From: Hyphomonadaceae bacterium
Lineage (GTDB): Bacteria; Pseudomonadota; Alphaproteobacteria; Caulobacterales; Hyphomonadaceae
DNA: 64,000 nucleotides
NCBI GenBank assembly: GCA_022844345.1
Contig: JALHLU010000007.1
Location: 62,001 to 126,000, forward strand
Reading direction: 5' to 3'
Shown here: positions 1-11,429 of the stretch, piece by piece
How the letters are laid out: the number at the start of each line of letters is the position of its first letter
How positions within the stretch are numbered: position 1 is the first letter of the stretch
The notes under the pieces: generated by a model
Databases searched by the model: none
What the model was told of the DNA's origin: nothing
Seen by the model: the letters and a program-made list of their open reading frames with translations, nothing else
Made by a program: the position numbers and the translations under genes

Positions 1-1305
1 AGCGTGGAGTGGCGTTACGAGTTTCTGCCCGGTCACGATTTTCTGCTGCGCGTCGATTCCCTCGCCCTGTTGTTTGTCACACTGTCCGTATTCCTCTGGC
101 TGATCACCACGATTTACGCCATCGCCTATTTCGGCCGCGGGCCGAACCTCGCGCGCTTCTTCGGCTTCTTCAACCTTTGTGTTCTCGCAGCGACCGGCGT
201 GGCCATATCGGGAACAGCGATCACGTTTTTCCTGTTCTACGAATTGCTGACGCTGGCGACCTGGCCGCTCATCGTACATCGGGGCGACGAAAAATCGCTG
301 AGGGCGGGGCGGATATATCTGACGTATACCCTGGCGGGTAGCGCAGCGCTTCTGGCCGGCATTTTGTGGTTGAAGGCGCTGGTCGGCCCGATCGAATTCA
401 CTGTCCCGCCTGACCTTGGTGAAGTCTCGCCGATTGCTCTGACGTTGATCTTCATCCTCTGTGTTGGCGGGCTGGGGGTTAAGGCTGCGCTCGTGCCTTT
501 TCACGGCTGGCTGCCTGAAGCGATGGCCGCGCCGGCGCCGGTCAGCGCCTTGCTGCACGCCGTGGCGGTCGTGAAGGCCGGGGCGTTTGGCATTGTTCGC
601 ATCATCTATGATGTCTATGGCGTCGACACGGTCGCCGCGTTGAATCTCGGTTTGCCGCTTGCGGCGCTTGCCTCAGTCACCATCCTGTACGGGTCGCTGC
701 GCGCGCTCATGCAGAGCGACCTCAAGCGGCGTCTCGCCTATTCCACCGTCAGCCAGGTCAGCTACATCATACTTGGGGCGAGCCTGGTGGGGCCTTACGC
801 GGTGATCGGCGGTCTGGTGCACCTGGTGCACCAGGGCGTCATGAAGATCACGCTCTTCATGTGCGCCGGCGCATTGGCGAACCGCATGGGCATCAAGACG
901 ATTGCGGATATTAACGGTGCCGGGCGCTCGATGCCGGTCACCATGTTTGCTTTCACCATTGCCGCCCTTGGCATGATCGGTTTTCCACCACTGGCCGGCT
1001 TCATCTCGAAATGGTATTTGGGCACTGGCGGACTGCAATCGGGCGCGCCTTGGGTGGTTGCCGTATTGGCGGCCTCGTCGCTGCTCAACGCCGCGTATTT
1101 TTTGCCGCTGATTTTCCGAGCCTGGCTGCTCCCGAGGACAGCCGGGACCACTGTGCGGGAGTTTGCAAGCGCCGAAGATTGGATGCTCGTGCTTCCAGCC
1201 GCCGTTACGGCGGCATTGTGCGTGGCAGTAGGCGTCATGGCTGCTTGGGCGTTTAGCCCACTGGGCTGGGCCACGCGCATTGCCGAGACAGGATATCTGC
1301 AGTGA
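1..1305 (+). CDS. Complex I/Mrp-type proton-channel subunit (NuoM/MnhD-like), 5' end outside window
   Basis: Polytopic inner-membrane protein of the antiporter-like family shared by NuoL/M/N and Mrp A/D subunits. Numbering from the GTG at 4, it keeps the conserved membrane Glu (E80 in FFLFYELLTLATWPL), Lys (K160 in GLGVKAALVPFHGWLPEA), H167 and K191 in the APAPVSALLHAVAVVKAG block. The frame is open to base 1 and the protein starts inside what is normally the first helices, so the gene very likely continues upstream; 433 residues is short for the family (about 480-550). It overlaps the next gene by GTGA, implying translational coupling. Whether it carries H+, Na+ or works with a partner such as a DUF2309 protein cannot be told here. 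Confidence 0.85.
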   Translation, partial: SVEWRYEFLPGHDFLLRVDSLALLFVTLSVFLWLITTIYAIAYFGRGPNLARFFGFFNLCVLAATGVAISGTAITFFLFYELLTLATWPLIVHRGDEKSLRAGRIYLTYTLAGSAALLAGILWLKALVGPIEFTVPPDLGEVSPIALTLIFILCVGGLGVKAALVPFHGWLPEAMAAPAPVSALLHAVAVVKAGAFGIVRIIYDVYGVDTVAALNLGLPLAALASVTILYGSLRALMQSDLKRRLAYSTVSQVSYIILGASLVGPYAVIGGLVHLVHQGVMKITLFMCAGALANRMGIKTIADINGAGRSMPVTMFAFTIAALGMIGFPPLAGFISKWYLGTGGLQSGAPWVVAVLAASSLLNAAYFLPLIFRAWLLPRTAGTTVREFASAEDWMLVLPAAVTAALCVAVGVMAAWAFSPLGWATRIAETGYLQ

Positions 1306-3011
1306 CGTCGGAGAGCCTGCTGCTGCCAGCGGCGGTCGCTTGGCCGATGCTGCTTGCCCTGGCAAGCCTGACCCCGGGTTTCAGATCGTGCCTGCGAGCC
1401 GCTTTGCCGCTTGCGCCGCTGCCAGCTTTGGCGGCGGCGTTCCTGGCGCCGCGCGAGGTCTTGGTGAACGCCCCGGAGCTGCTGCTGGGCGGGGGCGGGC
1501 TTATGCTCACCGACGCCGGTGCGGTGTTTTTGGGTGCGGCCGCGGGGCTTTGGTTCTGCGCTGCAATCTATGCGGTGCGCTACATGCGCGACGACGCGCA
1601 CCCCGTCTCCTTCGCCCTGTTCTGGAACTTGGTCTTGGCGGGCAATCTCGGCGTCTTCATGGCCGCCGATCTGGCCAGTTTCTATGTCTTTTTCGCGCTG
1701 TTGTCGCTAATGGCGTACCCGCTCGTCATTCATGACCGCAAGCCTGCGTCCCTTCGCGCAGGCACGGTCTATATCGTTCTTGCCGTGATCGGTGAGACAG
1801 CGCTTCTGGTTGGGTTCATGCTGGCCGCCCACGTCGCTGACGGCGCAATCATGATCGAGGAGGTGCGCGCGGCGCTGACGGCATCGCCGACGCAACCGGC
1901 CACACTCTGGTTCCTGATCGTGGGATTTGGAATCAAAGCAGGTCTGATGCCGCTCCACGTGTGGCTGCCGGTCGCGCATCCGGCAGCCCCCACGCCTGCT
2001 TCGGCGGTCTTGTCTGGCGCCATCGTCAAAGCAGGCATCTTCGGACTGCTCATGTTTTTGCCGCTGGGCGCGACTTTCGAAATGGTGGGGTCGGTTCTCG
2101 CTTTCTTGGGCTTCGCAGGGCTTTTTGCGGCGGCACTGCTCGGTCTAGCTCAGACCAACGCCAAAACAGTGCTCGCCTATTCGACGGTAAGCCAGATGGG
2201 GCTAATCGTCGGCGTGATCGGCGTCGCGCAAGCGGCGGGAACACCGGCCGCCAGCGTCCTGGCGGCGGTTGCGCTCTATGCCCTGCACCACGGACTTGCT
2301 AAAGGCGCGCTCTTTCTCGGCGTGGGATTGGCTCAGCATACTACTGGCGCCTGGCGATGGCTTGTTGTGATGGTTTTGGCCGCAGTCGCGCTGTCGGTCG
2401 CCGGGTTGCCGCTGACGGCCGGCGCTATGGTCAAGGAGGTGATCAAGGAGCCGGCAGGCGCGCTGGGCGCGTCTTTGATCGGGGTGTCGTCACTGACCTC
2501 AGGTCTTATCTTGGCCCGCTATCTGTTTGTCCTGCCCGCGTCAGCAACGCAGACGCGGCCGCCCCTCATGCTGCTCGCTCCCACGGTCGCGTTAGCGGTG
2601 GCTGCGCTCTGCGCACCCTGGATGGTCCTGACCTGGAGCGCGGCGACGATCGATTATGAGCCTTCGGACCTGCTGTCGCAGGTCGTCGACGCTTGGCCGC
2701 TTGGGTTTGCGCTCATTTTGGCAGGCATAGTGGTTCTGCTTCGACTGAAATGCCCAACGCTCCCGGAGGGTGATCTGCTCTTCTTAATGCGGCAGGGGCT
2801 GCTTGGGGCGAACGCGACCTTGCGCCGGGTCGGTCGGTTTGCGCAGGCTATGGCAACCCCGGTGGCGCGAGAGCAGCGGACAAAGCAGCGCGGTGCGGCC
2901 TGGCTTAATTACCTCGACAGTCTCGAACGCGCCGCGCAGGGACAGGCCGCGATCGGCGGGCTGCTGTTGCTGGTCGCTGCGGCGTTAGGGGCCGCACTCT
3001 TATATGGCTGA
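1302..3011 (+). CDS. Second complex I/Mrp-type proton-channel subunit, lacks the TM5 glutamate
   Basis: 569-residue polytopic membrane protein related to its upstream neighbour and to NuoL/M and Mrp subunits. The GTG start overlaps the stop of the preceding gene. It keeps the TM7 Lys (K212 in FGIKAGLMPLHVWLP), H219 and K243 (SGAIVKAGIFG). The segment equivalent to FYELLTLATWPLIVH of its neighbour reads FFALLSLMAYPLVIH, so the conserved channel Glu is replaced by Ala132. The C-terminus ends in a hydrophobic helix with no long lateral helix as in NuoL. It is probably the partner of the first subunit in a two-component ion-translocating module; the transported ion is unknown. Confidence 0.85.
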   Translation: MTSESLLLPAAVAWPMLLALASLTPGFRSCLRAALPLAPLPALAAAFLAPREVLVNAPELLLGGGGLMLTDAGAVFLGAAAGLWFCAAIYAVRYMRDDAHPVSFALFWNLVLAGNLGVFMAADLASFYVFFALLSLMAYPLVIHDRKPASLRAGTVYIVLAVIGETALLVGFMLAAHVADGAIMIEEVRAALTASPTQPATLWFLIVGFGIKAGLMPLHVWLPVAHPAAPTPASAVLSGAIVKAGIFGLLMFLPLGATFEMVGSVLAFLGFAGLFAAALLGLAQTNAKTVLAYSTVSQMGLIVGVIGVAQAAGTPAASVLAAVALYALHHGLAKGALFLGVGLAQHTTGAWRWLVVMVLAAVALSVAGLPLTAGAMVKEVIKEPAGALGASLIGVSSLTSGLILARYLFVLPASATQTRPPLMLLAPTVALAVAALCAPWMVLTWSAATIDYEPSDLLSQVVDAWPLGFALILAGIVVLLRLKCPTLPEGDLLFLMRQGLLGANATLRRVGRFAQAMATPVAREQRTKQRGAAWLNYLDSLERAAQGQAAIGGLLLLVAAALGAALLYG

Positions 3012-3039
3012 AAGGCTGGAAGTGCGTGCGGAAGCCTTG

Positions 3040-3053
3040 TTGACAGTAATCAA
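3040..3053 (+). promoter_or_regulatory. FNR/FixK-type box upstream of usp
   Basis: TTGACAGTAATCAA fits the Crp/FNR-family consensus TTGAN-N4-NTCAA. It ends 70 nt before the usp ATG, a spacing suited to an activator. Four similar sites precede other genes of this locus. Confidence 0.7.
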
Positions 3054-3123
3054 TTCGAGGTCGCACGAAAGCGGTTAACAGGCGTAGTCACCGACGCCGC
3101 GCGGGTAGCCTGGAGAAATCGCC

Positions 3124-4062
3124 ATGCCGCAATTCAAGAACATATTGCTTGTCAGTGACGGCCTTACCGATGAGCGAGAGGCTTTTAAGCAAGCCGCAAG
3201 CCAGGCCAGAAACAACGGCGCATCCTTAAAAGTTGTGACTATTTGTCCGGCCTTCGACAAGGCGCTTTCGTCCTATCAGGTCAAGTTCGAGGCCCTGCTG
3301 GTTGAGCGCGCCCGCGAAAATGTAGCCGCCGCGTGCGCGGCGCTCAAACTCTCGGAAGGCGAGCTCGCTCTCTCCTTCGAAATAGAGGCCGGGGAGGCAC
3401 CGGCGACGCGCATCATCCGCCACGTTCTGCGCAACGGGCACGATCTGGTCATCAAGCAGGCGCCGGCCGCGGAGCTCAAAAGGGGCTTCCAGGCGATCGA
3501 CATGCAATTGCTACGCAAATGCCCGTGCCCAGTTTGGCTGAGCCGGCCGATCGCCGTCTCGCGCGGGGAGATGAAGGTGGCTGTGGCCGTCGATCCCGAA
3601 GGACCGCCCCCGGAGGGCGATGCCCTCGCGGTCCAATTGCTGCGCCTAGCGGGCGCACTGGCCGATGAATGTAATGGCAAGCTTGAAATCGTTTCGGCCT
3701 GGGACTTTCCGTTCGAGGGGTATCTGCGCAAAGGTTCGCGCATCAGGCTCGCCGAGGCGGAGCTGCAGGAGATCGTGCGCGAGACTGAAAAGCGCTGCCG
3801 CGATCAATTAAATGCCTTGATTAAGGCCGCGGCGATCGCCGGCGAGATGCGCCTTTCCCATCTGCGCGGCGTGGCCGGCGAGGCGATTCCAGATTTCGTC
3901 GAGGCGAATGGCATCGATATTCTCGTCATGGGCACTGTCGCGAGGACGGGGATCGCCGGCTTCTTCATGGGCAACACGGCCGAGAATGTACTGCGTAATC
4001 TGAGCTGCTCGTTGCTTGCGTTGAAACCGAATGGGTTTGTGTCGCCGGTCAAGGCTTGGTAG
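3124..4062 (+). CDS. Tandem universal stress protein (UspA family)
   Basis: Cytoplasmic protein of 312 residues with two Usp folds (about 1-145 and 155-300), the UspE-like layout. Domain 2 keeps an ATP-binding-type loop (GTVARTG then MGNTAENV from residue 270); domain 1 is more diverged. ATG 3124 has TGGAG 8 nt upstream. Usp proteins of this kind support survival during energy starvation and hypoxia. It sits 6 bp before the P-type ATPase, so the two are likely one operon, and an FNR-like box lies upstream. Confidence 0.9.
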   Translation: MPQFKNILLVSDGLTDEREAFKQAASQARNNGASLKVVTICPAFDKALSSYQVKFEALLVERARENVAAACAALKLSEGELALSFEIEAGEAPATRIIRHVLRNGHDLVIKQAPAAELKRGFQAIDMQLLRKCPCPVWLSRPIAVSRGEMKVAVAVDPEGPPPEGDALAVQLLRLAGALADECNGKLEIVSAWDFPFEGYLRKGSRIRLAEAELQEIVRETEKRCRDQLNALIKAAAIAGEMRLSHLRGVAGEAIPDFVEANGIDILVMGTVARTGIAGFFMGNTAENVLRNLSCSLLALKPNGFVSPVKAW

Positions 4063-4068
4063 CGCGCG

Positions 4069-6795
<2,727 letters not shown>

Positions 6796-6983
6796 GCGCC
6801 AAAGTGCCCCGACCGCTCGCCTCGTGCTTCATCGTGGTCTTGACGATGAGCGAGCCGCTGACGGGCGCGGTGATGAGCAAGAACACGGAACATGGCCGGC
6901 CGCCAGCGGTGCGAAGGCGAACGGCAGCGCCAGGACGAGCACAATGAGGCTTGATGTCATGTAGCGAATCCTCGGCGCACTCG

Positions 6984-7513
6984 ACCACAGACCAGATCGC
7001 CATAGCCAAGCCGCCGCTGGCAAAATATCTCGACGACTATGCGTGCGATGGCGCCCCGGTCAACGAGACCCTGCTGCGCGATCTCGCCGGCGGTAACTTC
7101 CTCACCGATCGGCGCAACGTTGTCCGCTCGCCGGAGCGGGTACAGGCAAGACCCATCTCGCCATCGCAATTCCCTGCGTCCGCGCTGGGGCTCGCCGCCG
7201 GTTGTTCGACACCGTCGACTTGGTCAACAAACGCGAGGCTGAGACCGGTGACGGGCGGCAGGGCTGCATGGCCGATTACCAGTCCCGCACGGACTTGATC
7301 ACCCTCGATGAACTCGGCTATCTGCCGTTCGCCCAGTCCGGCGGCCAGCTCCTGTTGCACCTGGTAAGCCGGCTCCACGAGCAGAGCTCAGTCATGATCA
7401 CCACCAACCTGGCGTTCGGGGAATGGCCCTCGGGGTTTGGCAACGCCAAGATGACCCCCGTGTTGCTCGACCGCCTGACGCATCACTGCGACATCCTTGA
7501 GACCGGCAATTAA
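6984..7513 (+). pseudogene. istB: Broken istB (IS21-family helper ATPase)
   Basis: Remnant of the AAA+ helper of an IS21-type transposon. One frame reads DQIAIAKPPLAKYLDDY and LLRDLAGG. After a frameshift near 7125 the adjacent frame reads the Walker A region [11 protein letters not shown], then [19 protein letters not shown] (Walker B) and [12 protein letters not shown] before an early stop at 7513. The N-terminal part of IstB, the final residues, istA and the terminal repeats are not seen. It lies between the ATPase and the PHA synthase, so it is an old insertion scar in that block. Confidence 0.8.
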
Positions 7514-7930
7514 AGCTGGCAGTCTAAGATCCGCTCCCCTTAGACCTCACCAGACAGCCAGCATCGGCTGAGACCGCCATGGCCCCGCAGCGTCGCAGCC
7601 GATGTCCTTCAACGCCGCCACAAGGCGGGGTCTCATTTGCAATCCTATCCAGGGTCCCGTTCCAAAGCCGTTTGACACCAGTTTCTTTGCCGCAATCGAG
7701 GTCGAAAAACAGCTTCGGCTTGTCTTCCGCCGAACCGTCAAGCCAGGCACGTGGCCATTGGGCAGTAGAGGCGGTTACCAAAAACTGAGCCTGTAAACGT
7801 GTCCTGACGCCCAGGACAGCGGATGACATCGCCCGCGGGCGAAGAAGCCCTTCTGCAACTGGAAGTGGTGCCGAAAAGTAGCGCTTCCAAGGCCCCGTGG
7901 CCAGCATCCGGCGGGAGCGTTGCGGTTACG
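7514..7930. other. Intergenic stretch without recognisable gene
   Basis: About 420 bp between the istB relic and the phaC promoter. Short open frames exist on both strands, but none has a recognisable motif or ribosome binding site. It probably includes insertion-sequence debris. Confidence 0.5.
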
Positions 7931-7944
7931 TTGACAACCATCAA
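7931..7944 (+). promoter_or_regulatory. FNR/FixK-type box upstream of phaC
   Basis: TTGACAACCATCAA, both half-sites intact, ending 58 nt before the phaC ATG at 8003. Because the site lies inside the longest possible reading frame, it also argues for the shorter phaC start. Confidence 0.7.
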
Positions 7945-8002
7945 TTGCGTGTCTGCCGTCAGGTGGCAGGATAACTTGAACTCGATGCCCACGGAGGACG
8001 GG

Positions 8003-9766
8003 ATGCCCTATCAGGGCGATACGGTGGCGAGATCCAGCGCAGGAGTTGCGGACGCAACGCCTGCGGCGGCGCTGCGAGATATGGACCGGCGCATACGTGG
8101 CCGTATTGCCCAGCTGATGGGTGGTCAATCGCCGTGGGCCGCGTTGCAGGCCTGGGAAGACTGGGCGTTTCATCTCGCTACGGCCCCCGGTCGACAGGTG
8201 GAGCTGGGCTGGCGCTGGGCGGAGGCAATGACGGCGCTCGGTCCGGGCGCAACGGTCGGCGAGAAGTCATTTCGCCCGAAGCCTGGCGATCGTCGATTTC
8301 GCAACGCGGTGTGGGAGACGTGGCCCTACAGTCTTTACGCGCAGACGCAGCTTGCGTTGGAGGAACAATGGGCTTGCGCGACGACGGCCGTGAGAGGCGT
8401 CGCCGAGCATCATGCGCGGCGTACGCGCTTCATGGGGGATTTCCTGCTCAACGCGGTCGCGCCGGTGAACTTCCCTTGGACCAACCCTGAAGTCGTCGCA
8501 AGGACGATAGCGACCGGCGGCATGAACTTCGCGGCGGGCGCGCAGTTGCTTGCTGAGGACGCCGCAAGACTGATGCAGGGGCAGACGCTCAAGGGCATGG
8601 AGGCGTGGGAGGTCGGCGAGACGATGGCGCTGAGCCCGGGCAAGGTCGTCTATCGGAACGAGCTGATGGAGTTGATCCAGTACGCGCCGACGACGGCGAG
8701 CGTGCATCGCCAGCCGGTGTTGATCGTTCCGGCCTGGATCATGAAATACTACATACTCGACCTCACGCCCGAAGATTCACTGGTGAAGTATCTCGTGGAT
8801 GCGGGGTACACCGTGTTCATAATCTCATGGAAGAATCCGGGCAAAGAACTCAGCGCGACGCCGTTCGACGCCTATCGCAGCGAGGGCGTCATGCGGGCGC
8901 TCGAGACGGTTCAGACGCTCGTGCCTGGCGAAAAGGTGCACGGCGTCGGCTATTGCCTGGGTGGAACGGCTCTCGCCATCGCTGCGGCAGCGATGGATCG
9001 TGACGATGACGACCGACTCGCGACGCTCACCCTGCTGGCCGCGCAGACCGACTTCGAAGAGGCGGGTGAACTTCTGATGTTCATCGATGAAAGCCAGCTC
9101 GCCTTGCTGGAAGACATGATGCATGTCTCTGGCTATCTGGACGCGCGCAGCATGTCGGGCGCCTTTTATGCGTTGCGCTCTCACGAGCTGCTGTTTGCCA
9201 AGCTGGTCGAGCGCTACCAGATGGGCGAACCGAGCGAGCCGAGACCGCTGGATGCCTGGCTCGCGGATCCTACCCGCATGCCGGCGCGCATGCATGGCGA
9301 ATATCTGCGCCAGCTCTTTCTGGAAAACCATCTGGCGCAGGGCGACTATGTTGTCGATGGACGCGCGCTTGCGATCAAGGACATAAAGACGACAACGTTC
9401 GCCCTTGGTGCTGACCGCGACCACATCGCACCCTGGCGTTCAGTGTACAAGATCGAACTTTATGGGTCTGCCGAGACCACATTCGTGCTGACGGGGGGCG
9501 GTCACAACTCCAGTGTCATCAGTCCACCAGGCAAGCGCGGCGCCTATCATCGCGTGAGCTCGCGTCCTGCCGGCGGCGCCTACGTCGATCCCGATGTCTG
9601 GCTGGAGCATGCGCCGCAGCAAGAGGGCTCCTGGTGGCCGACCTGGCTGGAGTGGCTGAAGGCGCGCTCATCGACAGCGTCCGTGAAAGCGCGAAAACCA
9701 GGCAATGCGCGCGCCGGTCCGGCCCCGCTCTGCGATGCACCCGGCGAGTACGTGTTCGAGCGTTAG
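8003..9766 (+). CDS. phaC: Class I poly(3-hydroxyalkanoate) synthase
   Basis: Polymerises 3-hydroxyacyl-CoA into PHA at the granule surface. The protein is 587 residues, normal for class I PhaC. The nucleophile box is GYCLGG with C318, and the triad is completed by D473 (GADRDHIAPW) and H501 (GGGHNSSV). The frame is open from 7823, but ATG 8003 has GGAGG 5 nt upstream and gives the normal length. Neighbours are an SDR, a phasin-like protein and an acyl-CoA synthetase, so this is a PHA/acyl-CoA island. An FNR-like box upstream suggests induction at low oxygen. Confidence 0.93.
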   Translation: MPYQGDTVARSSAGVADATPAAALRDMDRRIRGRIAQLMGGQSPWAALQAWEDWAFHLATAPGRQVELGWRWAEAMTALGPGATVGEKSFRPKPGDRRFRNAVWETWPYSLYAQTQLALEEQWACATTAVRGVAEHHARRTRFMGDFLLNAVAPVNFPWTNPEVVARTIATGGMNFAAGAQLLAEDAARLMQGQTLKGMEAWEVGETMALSPGKVVYRNELMELIQYAPTTASVHRQPVLIVPAWIMKYYILDLTPEDSLVKYLVDAGYTVFIISWKNPGKELSATPFDAYRSEGVMRALETVQTLVPGEKVHGVGYCLGGTALAIAAAAMDRDDDDRLATLTLLAAQTDFEEAGELLMFIDESQLALLEDMMHVSGYLDARSMSGAFYALRSHELLFAKLVERYQMGEPSEPRPLDAWLADPTRMPARMHGEYLRQLFLENHLAQGDYVVDGRALAIKDIKTTTFALGADRDHIAPWRSVYKIELYGSAETTFVLTGGGHNSSVISPPGKRGAYHRVSSRPAGGAYVDPDVWLEHAPQQEGSWWPTWLEWLKARSSTASVKARKPGNARAGPAPLCDAPGEYVFER

Positions 9767-9858
9767 CCAGCCAAACCGCTGGGGCAGGCTGACAAGGGGG
9801 GCTAAGCCAAGCCATCAGTGTGCTGGCGAATACTCAACCGAACGTGACCGGAAAGCGT

Positions 9859-10629
9859 TCAACGTGCGGTATAGCCGCCGTCGACAAGCAGCTCCGTGCC
9901 CGTCACGAATTTTGCTTCGTCCGAAGCGAGATAGACGACTGCCCAGGCGATGTCGTCAGGCTCTCCCATATTGCCCAACGGGTGCAGGGCTGCCGTAGCA
10001 GCCTTTGCCGCAGCCATGTCGTCGCCTACAGTCTTGAGATGGTTTTCCACCATGGGCGTCCAGATGAAGCCCGGATGCACAGAGTTTACGCGGATCCTGT
10101 CGGGCGCGTAGATCAGGGCGTCGGTCTTGGACATCAGTCTCACGGCGCCCTTTGAGGCGTGATAGGGCGGCACATCGGGCGCTCCGACGATGCCATAGAT
10201 CGAAGACAGGTTGATGATCGCGCCGCCCCCCGCCTTCTTCAAATGGGGGACAGCGTGTTTGACGCCGAAGAACACGCCCTTCACGTTGACCGCTTGCACC
10301 TCATCCCACTCTGCCTCGGTCAGTTCGTGCGTCGGCTTGTTGGCACCGGCAATGCCGGCATTATTCACCACCACGTCCAGCCGACCGAAATGCGTGGTCG
10401 CCTCGTCGGTCGCGCGCTTGACTTCGCCTTCGTGCGACACGTCGCAATGCCAATAGCGGGCGGAATACCCCTTTTCGCGAAGGCTGGCGGCGAGCGTCTC
10501 TCCCTGATGGTCATGTATGTCGAAAAGGGCGACGGCGGCGCCTTCCTCAGCCATCCGGATTGCGCAGGCCCGGCCAATGCCAACAGCAGCGCCGGTTATG
10601 ATCGAGACTTTGCCTTTGAGGCGGGTCAT
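9859..10629 (-). CDS. Short-chain dehydrogenase/reductase
   Basis: 256-residue classical SDR. It shows the Rossmann motif TGAAVGIG, NNAG, the catalytic Y and K in PPYHASKGAV, and a C-terminal LLVDGGYTAR typical of the 3-oxoacyl reductase / glucose-dehydrogenase-like group. ATG 10629 has AGGAG upstream; the frame extends 10 codons further without support. Its place beside phaC suggests a 3-hydroxyacyl/3-oxoacyl-CoA oxidoreductase (PhaB-like role), but the substrate is not fixed by sequence. Confidence 0.88.
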   Translation of the reverse strand: MTRLKGKVSIITGAAVGIGRACAIRMAEEGAAVALFDIHDHQGETLAASLREKGYSARYWHCDVSHEGEVKRATDEATTHFGRLDVVVNNAGIAGANKPTHELTEAEWDEVQAVNVKGVFFGVKHAVPHLKKAGGGAIINLSSIYGIVGAPDVPPYHASKGAVRLMSKTDALIYAPDRIRVNSVHPGFIWTPMVENHLKTVGDDMAAAKAATAALHPLGNMGEPDDIAWAVVYLASDEAKFVTGTELLVDGGYTAR

Positions 10630-10679
10630 GCTGGTCTCCTGCGTCAGTGCGTTCTTCACGCAAAAGCGGGGTACTGGCC

Positions 10680-10693
10680 TTGCGATTCATCAA
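10680..10693 (-). promoter_or_regulatory. Weak FNR-like box upstream of the SDR
   Basis: TTGCGATTCATCAA: one perfect ATCAA half-site and one degenerate half (TTGCG). It lies 51 nt upstream of the SDR start on the minus strand, the same arrangement as the stronger boxes in this locus. Confidence 0.4.
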
Positions 10694-10786
10694 GCGCCGG
10701 AAGCCAAGGATCATCGCGAGGGAAGGGTTGGACGCATCGGTCAGGCCGGCGGGTGTATCTGCGACACTGCCTCTTTAAGTGGCTGC

Positions 10787-11227
10787 CTAGTGTTCCCTCG
10801 CCAGCACAGTTGTTTCGGCGTGATCAACACGGTTCTGCTTGCGCGTGGCCACTTGTCGTTGAGATGGGTCGGCACCGCCGGCTTGCGCCGCGAAGCTCTT
10901 GGCCGGTGGATCGAGCTGCTCGCGGAGCGCTACCTGAGGCGCGAGCTGCGTGCGCCAGCCGGCGAGGAACTGGTCCTGCTGGTCCCGAACCGAAGTGCGC
11001 CAGAGATCGATGACCCGGCGCGCGCCCGTGAAGTAGGCTTCGGCGAGCTCAATCTGCATGAGGCCGAGTTGTGCGAGGGTGGGCGGGAACCCGAACGCGG
11101 CAGGGGGCGGATTTTGCAGCCCGGGTAGCCCCAAGGCCAACAGCGCTTGGGCAAACGGCGTATCTGGCGCCGGGGACGGCGGCGTTTCGGCTCCGATCGC
11201 GTTATTGGCTTTTGCTCCTGCAGGCAT
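10787..11227 (-). CDS. Small phasin-like protein
   Basis: 146-residue soluble protein. An Ala/Pro-rich N-terminus (about 1-45) precedes an amphipathic helical stretch (IELAEAYFTGARRVIDLWRT, then RDQQDQFLAGWRTQLA) like the coat helices of PHA-granule phasins. The start at 11227 is chosen for AGGAG 8-9 nt upstream; a longer frame to 11437 has no such support and would swallow the FNR-like box. Location between the PHA genes and the acyl-CoA synthetase supports a granule role, but similarity to a named phasin family is weak. Confidence 0.6.
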   Translation of the reverse strand: MPAGAKANNAIGAETPPSPAPDTPFAQALLALGLPGLQNPPPAAFGFPPTLAQLGLMQIELAEAYFTGARRVIDLWRTSVRDQQDQFLAGWRTQLAPQVALREQLDPPAKSFAAQAGGADPSQRQVATRKQNRVDHAETTVLAREH

Positions 11228-11294
11228 TTTCCTGTCTCCTTCATCCGGTTCACGTCGATTGGAGACAGGTTGAGGCCGCCGTCCGGCTCGCGTC

Positions 11295-11308
11295 TTGAGA
11301 TTCCTCAA
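11295..11308 (-). promoter_or_regulatory. FNR/FixK-type box upstream of the phasin-like gene
   Basis: TTGAGATTCCTCAA, a perfect palindrome in its 5-bp arms with a 4-bp spacer, 68 nt upstream of the ATG at 11227. Confidence 0.6.
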
Positions 11309-11429
11309 TCTGGCCCGATCACGATGTCGCACTCTCCAAAACGTGAGGAGCCCGTTGTTGTGAAGCATTCGCACGCGTCCAGGGCAATCTGTGCAACCGG
11401 CAACCTGCCCTGGCAGGGCAAACCTCATC

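Noticed and set aside
7823-8002. N-terminal extension of phaC from ATG 7823
   Set aside because: It would contain the FNR-type box, has no ribosome binding site and no PhaC similarity. The start at 8003 gives the family length.
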